28,110 nt of DNA, taken from JAZDMK01 sp043800975 (GTDB taxonomy: Bacteria; Bacteroidota; Bacteroidia; Bacteroidales; JAHJDW01). A model generated the notes under the pieces. It was not told where the DNA came from. It saw only the letters and a program-made list of their open reading frames with translations, and did no database searches. Both the position numbers and the translations under genes were made by a program. Shown here in pieces: positions 8,684-16,300 of this stretch. The stretch is taken from contig JAZDMK010000283.1 in NCBI GenBank assembly GCA_043800975.1, positions 1 through 28,110 of the forward strand, written 5' to 3'. Within the stretch, counting starts at the first letter, position 1, and every line of letters begins with the position of its first letter.

Positions 8684-9015
8684 TGGAAAACGAAAATTAT
8701 CTTGAAATGGAAGGGAAAGTGATCGATGCACTAAAAAATGTTTTTGATCCGGAAATTCCAGTCAACATTTATGACCTAGGGCTCATTTATGAAATCTCAA
8801 CTTCTGATGCTGAAAATCAGAAAAAGGACGTGAAAGTTTTAATGACTCTTACAAGTCCCAATTGCCCAATAGCTGAAGATATTCCTGTAACGGTTCGTGA
8901 TGAAATTAAAAAAATTGAGGGTGTGAATGAAGTAGTCGTTGAAATGACGTTTGAACCGCCATGGACTGAAGATTTAATGACTGATGCCGCTAAATTGGAA
9001 TTGGGTTTCCTTTAA
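8680..9015 (+). CDS. sufT: SUF-associated MIP18/DUF59 protein SufT
   Basis: This 111-residue protein belongs to the MIP18 (DUF59) family, whose bacterial members help mature Fe-S proteins and are often found in suf operons. Family motifs are DPEIPVNIYDLGLIYE (23-38), TSPNCPIAEDIP with Cys62, and the C-terminal FEPPWTEDLMTD. Two in-frame ATGs lie back to back at 8680 and 8683; the first overlaps the sufE stop and either may be used. It closes the suf operon, as no further gene on this strand follows before a new -7 box. Its role is likely in cluster transfer or carrier maturation rather than assembly itself. PaaD is a relative, but the context argues against a phenylacetate role. Confidence 0.93.
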   Translation: MMENENYLEMEGKVIDALKNVFDPEIPVNIYDLGLIYEISTSDAENQKKDVKVLMTLTSPNCPIAEDIPVTVRDEIKKIEGVNEVVVEMTFEPPWTEDLMTDAAKLELGFL

Positions 9016-9043
9016 ACGTTTCAGATTGAATTAATTTTTTATT

Positions 9044-9051
9044 TAACTTTG
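9044..9051 (+). promoter_or_regulatory. Candidate -7 box of the small lipoprotein gene
   Basis: TAACTTTG matches TAnnTTTG and lies 16 nt before the ATG at 9068. A TTG at 9026-9028 gives only a 15-nt spacer. The gene may therefore have its own promoter, separate from suf. Confidence 0.4.
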
Positions 9052-9067
9052 CTTCAAATTTTCAATT

Positions 9068-9388
9068 ATGAAAAGAAATCTTATTCCCATCCTGTTTGTT
9101 AGCTTAATGCTTGTATTTGTTGCCACTTCCTGCAAGGAAGACTGTGAAAAAGATTCAACCGGATCATTGGTTGTCCAAAATCAATCTGCAACCAGTACTT
9201 CGTACGCTGTAGTTGTTGATGGCACTAATGAAGGCACAGTTGCGCCGGGTAGTGAGGGAACGTATGAATTGTCAACAGGCTCTCATTCTGTTCAGATTTT
9301 AAATTCAACGGATAACACAGAGGCATGCACTACAACTTCAGTGAATATTGTAGAATGTGAGAAGTCAATCTTGTCCTGTAATTTTTAA
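9068..9388 (+). CDS. Small lipoprotein with PEGA-like domain
   Basis: The 106-residue precursor has a signal peptide with lipobox VATSC and lipidation at Cys22, so it should be anchored in an envelope membrane. The rest resembles one PEGA-type beta-sandwich: 'GSLVVQNQSATSTSYAVVVD', 'GTVAPGSEGTYELSTGSHSV'. Four cysteines remain after lipidation (26, 87, 97, 104), enough for two disulfides linking the N-terminus to the C-terminal end. It lies 52 bp after sufT, has its own -7 box and is followed by a terminator. It is therefore probably unrelated to Fe-S assembly. Function unknown. Confidence 0.75.
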   Translation: MKRNLIPILFVSLMLVFVATSCKEDCEKDSTGSLVVQNQSATSTSYAVVVDGTNEGTVAPGSEGTYELSTGSHSVQILNSTDNTEACTTTSVNIVECEKSILSCNF

Positions 9389-9390
9389 AT

Positions 9391-9421
9391 AAAAAAAGCC
9401 GGCTTTTCAGTCCGGCCTTTT
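9391..9421. terminator. Bidirectional intrinsic terminator
   Basis: GCCGG (9398-9402) pairs with CCGGC (9412-9416) around a 9-nt loop, flanked by seven A residues on the left and CTTTT on the right. On the minus strand the stem is followed by seven U residues, an excellent terminator. It lies between two convergent genes and should serve both. Confidence 0.8.
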
Positions 9422-9441
9422 ACCCATTTATTAAATTTTAT

Positions 9442-10878
9442 TTAGAATCTGAAACCAAGTGTCCATACAATCTGGTGACTCAGTGTTTCAATTGTTGCTG
9501 CATTCGTATTCATTGAATACAAATAATAATCTTCTGAAGTTTTGCGCAAAACGTAAGCTACATCAATAAAATATCCTTCTTCTCTGTAACCAATACCGCC
9601 TGAAAAACACATTACACTTCCATCATTTAAACCCGATTTGTATGGACTTCCATACATTGCAAATCCACCACGGAAAGTGAAAGGCGCAGCGTTCCATTCT
9701 GTACCTGCACGAAGGTTAATCTGACTGTTGTAATTGTTGCGGATTGCGTCGTTTTCATCGTAATAAGGATAATCTTTTGAATAGAAGCGGGCTTCCGTAT
9801 AATCAACAAATTCAGCATCCGCAGTAACTTGCCCATACTTGCCGAACACAATGGCAATGCTTCCAATAGCGCGGAAAGGTGTTTGCAGTTGATAGTCAAA
9901 ATATCCTTTCGGAGAAGATTGGTCGAAAGAAACAGAATCGAATTCTGTTGTCAGTTTTTTGCTATAATCAATTTTCATTTCATAAAAAGAAGGTGAGTGA
10001 ATTGCAACACCCAATTTTACAAAATCAACAGGACGGAAGATCATACCAAATTTGAAGTTCACCCCGGAGCCAGTAGTATTGAAATTCTCATTTAATGTAA
10101 AGGATTTGAACCCGGGAATAGAATCTGCTACATCAATTTCTTTATAGGTAGATTCTTCCATATATCGAATATAGGGAATCCCCAGGGTACCACCTATATA
10201 AAATTTTTCGTTATAGTTTGCACCAAACGAAAACACCATTTCGTTCTGAGAACCTCTGCTGTCAATAGATTTGCGTTGTTGTTCACCATATTTATTTACT
10301 GCGCCAAAATAATGATCCGTAGTTCCAGGAACCGTATCAATTAAATATGTACCCCAGGCAAGATCTGTAGAAAATGCTTCTAAGTTATCATAGTTCGTGT
10401 TCTGAGCCCAACCCAGATATTGATCAACGAAAGAACCTGTTTTATTAATACCAACAATATCTACTCTGTTGTTAAAATTATTCAGGCGATTCATTCCAAA
10501 ACCAAAATTCACGTTTGACCAGGAGTTTTCCTTATCAACCGGATAGGTGAGTACAACTCCAATATTTGATAAATTAAAATTGAATCTATTGTCTTCTGAA
10601 GACATGCCCAAATAATTCGAATTGGAATTCGATATGTAGAATGAAGGAGAAAATGATATTTCAGATTTCTTGTATAAAGCAATTCCCGCAGGATTTGAAG
10701 AGAGTACTGAAAAATCACCACCTTGAGCTCCATAAGCACCACCCATTCCCAAATATTTTGCTGTTCCACCAAATGTGAGCTGAGAGAATTTAAGTGCATG
10801 GATTTCGTTTTGTGCAATTGTTGCTGTGAAGCTTAGGCACAATAAGACCGTTAATACTTTGAACTTTTTCATAGCCAT
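9442..10878 (-). CDS. FadL/OmpP1-type outer-membrane barrel protein
   Basis: The 478-residue precursor has a signal peptide ending ATIAQ. It shows the OmpP1/FadL N-terminal pattern: 'LTFGGTAKYLGMGGAYGAQG' then 'SSNPAGIALYKKSEISFSP', the conserved NPA plug-region motif. Alternating hydrophobic beta-strands continue to the terminal aromatic 'IVWTLGFRF', the outer-membrane insertion signal. FadL relatives move long-chain fatty acids or other hydrophobic compounds, but substrate cannot be inferred here. Two starts, ATG at 10878 (MAMKKF) and 10872 (MKKF), are both possible. It begins 21 bp after the stop of the upstream low-complexity lipoprotein gene and is probably co-transcribed with it. Confidence 0.88.
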   Translation of the reverse strand: MAMKKFKVLTVLLCLSFTATIAQNEIHALKFSQLTFGGTAKYLGMGGAYGAQGGDFSVLSSNPAGIALYKKSEISFSPSFYISNSNSNYLGMSSEDNRFNFNLSNIGVVLTYPVDKENSWSNVNFGFGMNRLNNFNNRVDIVGINKTGSFVDQYLGWAQNTNYDNLEAFSTDLAWGTYLIDTVPGTTDHYFGAVNKYGEQQRKSIDSRGSQNEMVFSFGANYNEKFYIGGTLGIPYIRYMEESTYKEIDVADSIPGFKSFTLNENFNTTGSGVNFKFGMIFRPVDFVKLGVAIHSPSFYEMKIDYSKKLTTEFDSVSFDQSSPKGYFDYQLQTPFRAIGSIAIVFGKYGQVTADAEFVDYTEARFYSKDYPYYDENDAIRNNYNSQINLRAGTEWNAAPFTFRGGFAMYGSPYKSGLNDGSVMCFSGGIGYREEGYFIDVAYVLRKTSEDYYLYSMNTNAATIETLSHQIVWTLGFRF

Positions 10879-10899
10879 TTAATATTTATGTTTTGCAAA

Positions 10900-12786
10900 T
10901 TATCTGTGTCTGCCACTGCTTGATCCGGAAGAGGAAGAAGAAGAGCGGGAAGGCGAACTGCTGCTACCCGAGCTGCTTGATTTCGGACTGGAATAACTTC
11001 CGGAAGAAGAGGAGGAAGATGAAGAAGATTTAGGTGAACTATAGCTTCCCGATGATGATGACTTAGGTGCACTGTAGCTGTTATTCGATGACTTTGGCTG
11101 AGAATTACTATTGTTGCTTGGTGCAGAATAATTCTGTTTTGGCTGTGAATTATTGTTGCTGGGAGCTGTGTAATTCTGTTTTGGTTGTGAATTATTATTG
11201 CTTGGAGCTGTGTAATTCTGCTGCTGCTTTGGCTGATAATAATTATCATTCGATTTAGGCCTTGAATACTCAGGATCTACATATGTTTTCGGTTTACTAT
11301 AGCTATTGTTTGTTTTTGGAGCTTCGTAGCTTTTCGATTTAACTTCATTCGGATTGGGTGTATAATACGGTTTTGAAGTTTTAGGTGTAACCGGAACATT
11401 GTTTGGATTCGTCACTGCAGCACCCCGTGATTTAGGAACATTCGGATCGTTAAAATTTCCTTCAGCACCCCGTGATTTGGGAACAGTATTATTTGGTGTT
11501 ACATTGTTCTTTGGAGTGGTATTCGTGTTAACCGGATTAACAACTGAATTATTTTTTGGAGCTACACCAGTATTGGAAGAACCATTTGTATTGTTCTTTG
11601 GCGCCACGCCAGTATTAGAGGAACCATTCGTATTGTTCTTTGGAGCTACTCCAGTGTTGGAAGAACCATTCGTATTGTTCTTTGGATTATAATTGTTCTG
11701 GTCAGAAGATGTATTATTAGATGAACCATTAACTGAATTACTTCCTAAATTATTTGTTTCATTTTTTGGTTTACTCCAGTTAACATCATTTGAATTACCA
11801 ACAACTGTGTTTGTATTACTTCCAACCGAAGAAGTATTGGTTTTCGGGTTTAATGTATTTCCTGAAATACCAGTTCCATTTAAGCTTTCATTTGATGGTG
11901 TATAATGTATGCCAGGAGTCACAGTTTCAGAATAAAGCTGTGAAATAGTTTTAGGTTCGTGACCACCACCAAGAGTGTTGGTGCTAGATCCTGAAGTCAT
12001 AGGACCATAATAGTATGAATTGTCATCATAGCTATTGTAGTAATTGTTATAGCCATATCCTGAACCATCCCAGTATCCATTATTGTAACCGTCGTAATAA
12101 CCATCCCAGTATCCATTGTTATAACCATATCCGTATCCATAACCATGTCCACAACCATAATATCCGCCTCCATAGTATCCACCATACCAGGGATCACCCC
12201 ACCAGTAATAGTGCTGATTGTAATATGAGTGGTGCCCACCCCAATAGTACGGGTAGTAGTAATCAGGATAATAATAGGAATAAGAAGGGTACCACCAATT
12301 GTAACCCATGTATATACTTACACCATAATCATAAGGATTATTGGAATACCAGTAGTTGTTTGTGTAATAAGGATCGTAGTAACCCCAGCCATTGTAAGGA
12401 GCATAAAACCTCCTTAAACGTGAAGAATAGCTGTAATCATAATAATCATCCGAATAAAAATTATTCGTGACAAACTTGTTCCCGGAACTGTCAGTGTATG
12501 ACTGTGAAGTAGAATAATCGGGCTGATTACCGTTATTATTACTTCCCGGTGTTGAAGAACTCACAGAGCCATTGTCTGTGTTGGCCGCATTATTAGCATT
12601 GGTAGAATTATCCCCATAATAATAATTGTTGTTGGTTGTGTTATTGTTTACTTTTGCAGGCGTCGCAGCTTTGTCCTTTGAAGTGTAATAGGCATCATCA
12701 TACGAAACCGTGCTTTTGGTTGCGGTGCAAGCACCAAACAATAAAACCAGCAGGCCCAGAGCGATTGTTTTTTCGATTGTTTTCAT
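10900..12786 (-). CDS. Large low-complexity Tyr/Gly- and Ser-rich lipoprotein
   Basis: The 628-residue precursor has a lipobox LFGAC with lipidation at Cys20. The mature protein has four compositional zones. First is an Asn/Thr-rich linker (~21-115). Next is a Tyr/Gly/Trp/Asn-rich block (~115-265) with runs such as GYGYGYGYNNGYWDGYYDGY. Then comes an Asn/Lys/Pro/Thr region with 14-residue repeats, and finally a Ser-rich tail (PKSSSS...) ending in SGRHR. I recognise no folded domain; a matrix, cell-surface or adhesive role is only inference. The start is supported by AAGGAG at 12801-12796, 9 nt before the ATG, a rare strong Shine-Dalgarno for this phylum. The OmpP1-type barrel gene follows by 21 bp. 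Confidence 0.8.
   Translation of the reverse strand: MKTIEKTIALGLLVLLFGACTATKSTVSYDDAYYTSKDKAATPAKVNNNTTNNNYYYGDNSTNANNAANTDNGSVSSSTPGSNNNGNQPDYSTSQSYTDSSGNKFVTNNFYSDDYYDYSYSSRLRRFYAPYNGWGYYDPYYTNNYWYSNNPYDYGVSIYMGYNWWYPSYSYYYPDYYYPYYWGGHHSYYNQHYYWWGDPWYGGYYGGGYYGCGHGYGYGYGYNNGYWDGYYDGYNNGYWDGSGYGYNNYYNSYDDNSYYYGPMTSGSSTNTLGGGHEPKTISQLYSETVTPGIHYTPSNESLNGTGISGNTLNPKTNTSSVGSNTNTVVGNSNDVNWSKPKNETNNLGSNSVNGSSNNTSSDQNNYNPKNNTNGSSNTGVAPKNNTNGSSNTGVAPKNNTNGSSNTGVAPKNNSVVNPVNTNTTPKNNVTPNNTVPKSRGAEGNFNDPNVPKSRGAAVTNPNNVPVTPKTSKPYYTPNPNEVKSKSYEAPKTNNSYSKPKTYVDPEYSRPKSNDNYYQPKQQQNYTAPSNNNSQPKQNYTAPSNNNSQPKQNYSAPSNNSNSQPKSSNNSYSAPKSSSSGSYSSPKSSSSSSSSSGSYSSPKSSSSGSSSSPSRSSSSSSGSSSGRHR
11121..11220 (-). 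repeat. 42-bp tandem repeat (14-residue unit), ~2.4 copies
   Basis: Copies run 11121-11162 and 11163-11204, with a partial copy from 11205. They encode the unit QPKQNYTAPSNNNS inside the low-complexity lipoprotein. Confidence 0.8.
11558..11683 (-). repeat. 42-bp tandem repeat (14-residue unit), 3 copies
   Basis: Three abutting copies at 11558-11599, 11600-11641 and 11642-11683 encode the unit PKNNTNGSSNTGVA. The copies differ mostly at third codon positions, so the protein sequence is retained while the DNA drifts. Confidence 0.9.
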
Positions 12787-12795
12787 ATTAAGTTA

Positions 12796-12801
12796 CTCCT
12801 T
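12796..12801 (-). promoter_or_regulatory. Strong Shine-Dalgarno site
   Basis: On the minus strand this reads AAGGAG, 9 nt before the ATG at 12786. Bacteroidota genes rarely carry such sites, and other starts in this window lack them at useful spacing, so it supports this start and may indicate special translational control. Confidence 0.6.
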
Positions 12802-12824
12802 AATAATTACGTTTGAAATTCTTT

Positions 12825-12832
12825 TAATTTTG
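12825..12832 (+). promoter_or_regulatory. Candidate -7 box of proS
   Basis: TAATTTTG matches TAnnTTTG and lies 51 nt upstream of the proS ATG. The nearest TTTG (12812-12815) is only 9 nt away, so I cannot place a proper -33 element. Confidence 0.4.
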
Positions 12833-12883
12833 CTGTGCAAAAAATTTTATTAAAACTTACAATTTTCATACCACAATTGACTT

Positions 12884-14356
12884 ATGGCTAAAGATTTTTC
12901 GACCCGAGATGAAAATTATTCCCAATGGTATAATGATCTGGTAATCAAAGCTGACCTTGCTGAGAACTCAGCAGTTAGAGGCTGCATGGTGATTAAACCA
13001 TATGGATACTCCATCTGGGAAAAAATGCAAGGTGCTCTTGATAAGATGTTTAAGGACACCGGGCATTCTAACGCATATTTTCCATTATTCATTCCAAAAT
13101 CATTTTTCAGCAAAGAAGCTTCGCATGTTAAAGGGTTTGCCAAAGAATGTGCCATCGTTACCCATTACCGGTTAAAAACCAGCGAGAATGGGGAAATTGT
13201 TGTTGATGAAACGGCGAAACTGGATGAAGAACTGATCGTTAGGCCCACTTCAGAAACAATAATCTGGAACACTTATAAAAACTGGATTCAATCGTATCGC
13301 GATCTTCCAATTTTGGTAAATCAATGGGCGAACGTTGTCCGCTGGGAAATGCGCACAAGATTGTTTCTTCGCACAGCAGAATTCCTTTGGCAGGAAGGAC
13401 ATACAGCTCATGCTACACAACAGGAAGCTATTGAAGAAGCGGAAAGAATGCTGGAAGTGTATGCAGATTTTGCTGAAAACTGGATGGCACTTCCCGTTGT
13501 AAAAGGAACAAAATCTCCCAATGAACGATTTGCCGGTGCGCTGGAAACATACTGCATTGAAGCGTTAATGCAGGACGGAAAAGCACTGCAGGCAGGAACC
13601 TCCCATTTTCTGGGTCAGAATTTTGCGAAAGCTTTTGATGTAAAATATCTTTCAAAAGAAAACAAACAGGAATATGTTTGGGCTACATCATGGGGTGTTT
13701 CCACACGCCTGATGGGCGCTTTGGTAATGGCTCATTCGGATGACAAAGGGCTTGTATTGCCTCCTCGCCTCGCTCCTTTTCAGGTTGTAATTGTTCCAAT
13801 TTATAAAACAGAAGAACAACAAACCGCTGTTTTTGAAAAAATAAGGGTAATCAAGAAAACATTAGAAGACAAAGGTATTTCTGTAAAATTCGATGACCGT
13901 ACAACGCAAACTCCCGGTTACAAATTTGCAGAGCACGAATTCCGTGGTGTTCCTGTCAGGCTGGCTATGGGACCGAAGGATATGGAAAACGGAACCATTG
14001 AGCTTGCAAGGCGAGATGAATTAACAAAAAAGATTATTCCTCTTGAAGAGGCAATCAATGAAATTCCCTTGCTGCTGGAAGAAATTCAAAAAAATCTATA
14101 CAACAAAGCGCTTGCATTTCGTGAAAAAAATACACGCAGTGCTGATTCTTATGATGAGTTTAAAAAAATTCTTGATAACGAAGGCGGATTTGTTTTAGCT
14201 CATTGGGATGGCACAGCCGAAACAGAAGAAAAAATCAAAGAGGAAACGAAGGCAACCATTCGTTGTATTCCATTGAATGGAATCAAGGAAGAGGGAAAAT
14301 GCATTTACACCGGCAATCCATCGTCGCAAAGAGTGATGTTTGCAAAAGCGTATTAA
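12884..14356 (+). CDS. proS: Prolyl-tRNA synthetase, archaeal/eukaryotic type
   Basis: This class II enzyme charges tRNA-Pro with proline in the cytoplasm. The 490-residue length and direct run between motifs 2 and 3 show that it lacks the INS editing domain of the longer (~570-residue) bacterial type. Recognisable parts are the motif 1 region (GYSIWEKMQGALDKMF, 41-56), the RPTSET loop (120-125), motif 2 (RWEMRTR...RTAEFLWQEGH, 153-173) and motif 3 (STRLMGALVMAHSDDKGLVL). An anticodon-binding domain follows ('VPIYKTEEQ', 'GYKFAEHEFRGVPVRLAMGP'), and the C-terminal extension ends in Tyr490. The archaeal-type enzyme is usual in Bacteroidota. Its stop overlaps that of the opposite-strand gene by 3 bases. 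Confidence 0.97.
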   Translation: MAKDFSTRDENYSQWYNDLVIKADLAENSAVRGCMVIKPYGYSIWEKMQGALDKMFKDTGHSNAYFPLFIPKSFFSKEASHVKGFAKECAIVTHYRLKTSENGEIVVDETAKLDEELIVRPTSETIIWNTYKNWIQSYRDLPILVNQWANVVRWEMRTRLFLRTAEFLWQEGHTAHATQQEAIEEAERMLEVYADFAENWMALPVVKGTKSPNERFAGALETYCIEALMQDGKALQAGTSHFLGQNFAKAFDVKYLSKENKQEYVWATSWGVSTRLMGALVMAHSDDKGLVLPPRLAPFQVVIVPIYKTEEQQTAVFEKIRVIKKTLEDKGISVKFDDRTTQTPGYKFAEHEFRGVPVRLAMGPKDMENGTIELARRDELTKKIIPLEEAINEIPLLLEEIQKNLYNKALAFREKNTRSADSYDEFKKILDNEGGFVLAHWDGTAETEEKIKEETKATIRCIPLNGIKEEGKCIYTGNPSSQRVMFAKAY

Positions 14357-15093
14357 TTTTGTTTTATCAAATCACCTTTCCCTTCACAATACTTGAAAAT
14401 TGAGTAGGGTGATCCTTTGTAAAAAATATTTCCGGCAGTTAAAACTGTTGCCCCGAGAATTGCTTTAACGTTGATATAACATTGATTGCTGCTTTTCGAA
14501 GTGATGAAAACAATATCACTTTCCAGATCGCTGCATTGAAAAAGTCCATTACCGGCCGACCACATATAACACATTCCGGCTTTTCCCGATACAATCAAAT
14601 CGGCTACACCGGTGTGTATGTTCAGATGTGCTATGTTTACATTTATTGATAACCGAACAGTGCCAGCTGCATTTTTCAAATCCACCGTTAATGTATCTGT
14701 TGTTAAAATGTTTTTTGATGTAACGTCGCCAGAACCGCTATTTTCGAGACTTCTTAATCTCTTCAGGTGAATATTGACATCAATGGAATTCTTAAAACTT
14801 CGAACCCAATTGCAACGATTGTCATTTCTGATATATAGTTTTCTTCCAATTTTTTCGGTGCGAATCAAAGGCATTAATTTCTCTCCGGCAGTAATTTCAA
14901 CCCACTCAATCGTATCCTGAATAATATTTAAATTAATTTTATCAGAAAGAACTATTTCTTCAACACCAGTAATATCACGAACTTCAGTAATCGTTTTTCC
15001 GGTTCCTTTCAAACAATCAAAACGATTTTCCTTTTTACAGGAAATGAGAAATGCAAATCCTGCCAGCAGAAGTAATATGGATTTCCTTATCAT
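14353..15093 (-). CDS. GIN-domain (DUF2807) lipoprotein
   Basis: The 246-residue precursor has a lipobox LISC with lipidation at Cys19. After the linker, residues ~35-240 match the head GIN domain (DUF2807), a right-handed beta-helix type fold common in Bacteroidota. Typical features are the opening 'TEVRDITGVEEIVLSDKINL', the phrase 'RLRSLENSGSGDVTSKN', and repeated short strands such as 'TDTLTVDLKNAAGTVRLS'. Family members are called putative autotransporter adhesins, but their role is not settled. The start overlaps the stop of the upstream PagL-like gene by 4 bp (ATGA, 15090-15093), so both are made from one mRNA. The 3' end overlaps proS convergently. Confidence 0.85.
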   Translation of the reverse strand: MIRKSILLLLAGFAFLISCKKENRFDCLKGTGKTITEVRDITGVEEIVLSDKINLNIIQDTIEWVEITAGEKLMPLIRTEKIGRKLYIRNDNRCNWVRSFKNSIDVNIHLKRLRSLENSGSGDVTSKNILTTDTLTVDLKNAAGTVRLSINVNIAHLNIHTGVADLIVSGKAGMCYMWSAGNGLFQCSDLESDIVFITSKSSNQCYINVKAILGATVLTAGNIFYKGSPYSIFKYCEGKGDLIKQN

Positions 15094-16199
15094 TTCTTTT
15101 TGCTTTTATGTAAAGAATATCCTAAACCCAGTTCGATAAAATCGGCCTTTGCAAGATGCGTTTTCAATGAAAGATTAATCAATAAATTTTTATTCAATTT
15201 GTATCTTAATGCTAGACGATCATAAATCAATCCATCCGTTTTATCCTGCGATAAAGCATATATACCTACCTGAAACAGAAACGATAATTTTGAAAAAACC
15301 AGTTCGTATGAACCTTTCACACCAACCCTTGTAAGTAAAATATCTGCACCCGGATCCAGCATTTTTTGTTTATATTTTTCATGAATGGAAGCATCATAGA
15401 AAAAGTCAAGGCCTCCTCCAAAAAAATGTTTTTGCCCTGATGGAAATGATATTTCTAATGAGGAAGATAAAACCGGAAACTTAGGCCCGTCCTCGGGATA
15501 AGCCTCTTTAACTCCACCTGAAACAAGAAATGAAAAACGCAATTTTGTGGAATCTGATAATGGTTTTTTATTTGTGATTCGTTCCTTTTTATTGCCGAAC
15601 TTGTATGTAATACCTGTAGAGACCGAAGGAATATTTATACCAAGGTTTGGAACTTTAAACGCACCATTCGACATATGCGTATATGTAAGAGCCGTTGAAA
15701 ATTTAATTTTTTCTGTTATGTCGAATCTTTCCTCAAAACGAAAGCTGATCAATGCATTCAGATGAGAACCGATAGCTGTATTTTTATAATTATTAACTAC
15801 GTCAAAAGGTTTTGTAATCCAACCCAGGCCGGTTCCAAAACGAAAAATTAATTGAGAACTCTTTCCCTGATGTAAAGAAAAGTTAACATACGGATGCAAT
15901 CCTATTGCTTTACCCAATACCTCATCATTTCCAAGATTTGTGTATAAAAACGACAAGCCATAATCGGGATAGTGATAAGGCGCCTGCCATGCTGAAGCAC
16001 CACTTGAGGATTTCCCTATACAAATTTCATATCCTGTAAAATGTCCGGTTATCAGATGCTGCATAGAAGAGCGGTGGGGAATGATAAATCCGTAATGAAG
16101 ATTTGGTGAAACGAAATAAGGAATCAGCTGTTGAGCCTTTACTACAGGCAAAAAAGCAAACATCATCAGCAAGCCAAATACAATTCCGGTTCTTCTCAT
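15090..16199 (-). CDS. Acyloxyacyl hydrolase, PagL (lipid A 3-O-deacylase) related
   Basis: This ~369-residue precursor has signal peptide MRRTGIVFGL...PVVKAQ and beta-barrel-like strands. Residues around THMSNGAFKVPNLGIN carry the His-x-Ser pair of PagL-type lipid A deacylases (His175, Ser177 from this start), followed by the conserved PNxGIN. I cannot place the third catalytic residue (Glu in Pseudomonas PagL) with confidence. PagL removes the 3-O acyl chain from lipid A in the outer membrane; the Bacteroidota relatives are longer and mostly untested. I chose the ATG at 16199 over 16211 (MLRF extension) because a -7 box at 16217-16224 leaves too little leader for the longer form. It is co-transcribed with the GIN-domain lipoprotein. 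Confidence 0.72.
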   Translation of the reverse strand: MRRTGIVFGLLMMFAFLPVVKAQQLIPYFVSPNLHYGFIIPHRSSMQHLITGHFTGYEICIGKSSSGASAWQAPYHYPDYGLSFLYTNLGNDEVLGKAIGLHPYVNFSLHQGKSSQLIFRFGTGLGWITKPFDVVNNYKNTAIGSHLNALISFRFEERFDITEKIKFSTALTYTHMSNGAFKVPNLGINIPSVSTGITYKFGNKKERITNKKPLSDSTKLRFSFLVSGGVKEAYPEDGPKFPVLSSSLEISFPSGQKHFFGGGLDFFYDASIHEKYKQKMLDPGADILLTRVGVKGSYELVFSKLSFLFQVGIYALSQDKTDGLIYDRLALRYKLNKNLLINLSLKTHLAKADFIELGLGYSLHKSKKK

Positions 16200-16216
16200 A
16201 AATCTCAGCAACGTTT

Positions 16217-16224
16217 CAAAATTA
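16217..16224 (-). promoter_or_regulatory. Candidate -7 box of the PagL-like gene
   Basis: On the minus strand this reads TAATTTTG (TAnnTTTG). Transcription would start near 16210, which favours the ATG at 16199. I find no clear -33 TTG at proper spacing. Confidence 0.4.
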
Positions 16225-16286
16225 CGGATTTTAAATTAAAGTGTGAATTGAATTAGAAACAGAAATGATTATCCTTATAAATGATT

Positions 16287-16294
16287 TATCTTTG
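16287..16294 (+). promoter_or_regulatory. -7 box of mazG
   Basis: TATCTTTG is identical to the suf -7 box. It ends 6 nt before the ATG at 16301, so the transcript would have almost no leader. It lies downstream of an alternative in-frame ATG at 16265 and argues against that start. No clear -33 TTG is visible. Confidence 0.45.
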
Positions 16295-16300
16295 CCCAAT

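Noticed and set aside
10869..11249. 126-codon minus-strand frame rich in Ile, His and Gln
   Set aside because: It is an alternative frame of the repeat and Ser-rich 3' end of the lipoprotein gene. It has no signal peptide or domain.
11558..11683. Regular repeats that might suggest a CRISPR array
   Set aside because: The 42-bp units abut with no spacers, keep the reading frame and encode a conserved 14-residue unit.
12015..12470. Open frame of 151 codons on the plus strand, rich in His/Asn/Cys
   Set aside because: It is antisense to the Tyr/Gly/Trp-rich block of the low-complexity lipoprotein. The biased codons there remove stops from other frames, and its composition resembles no real protein.
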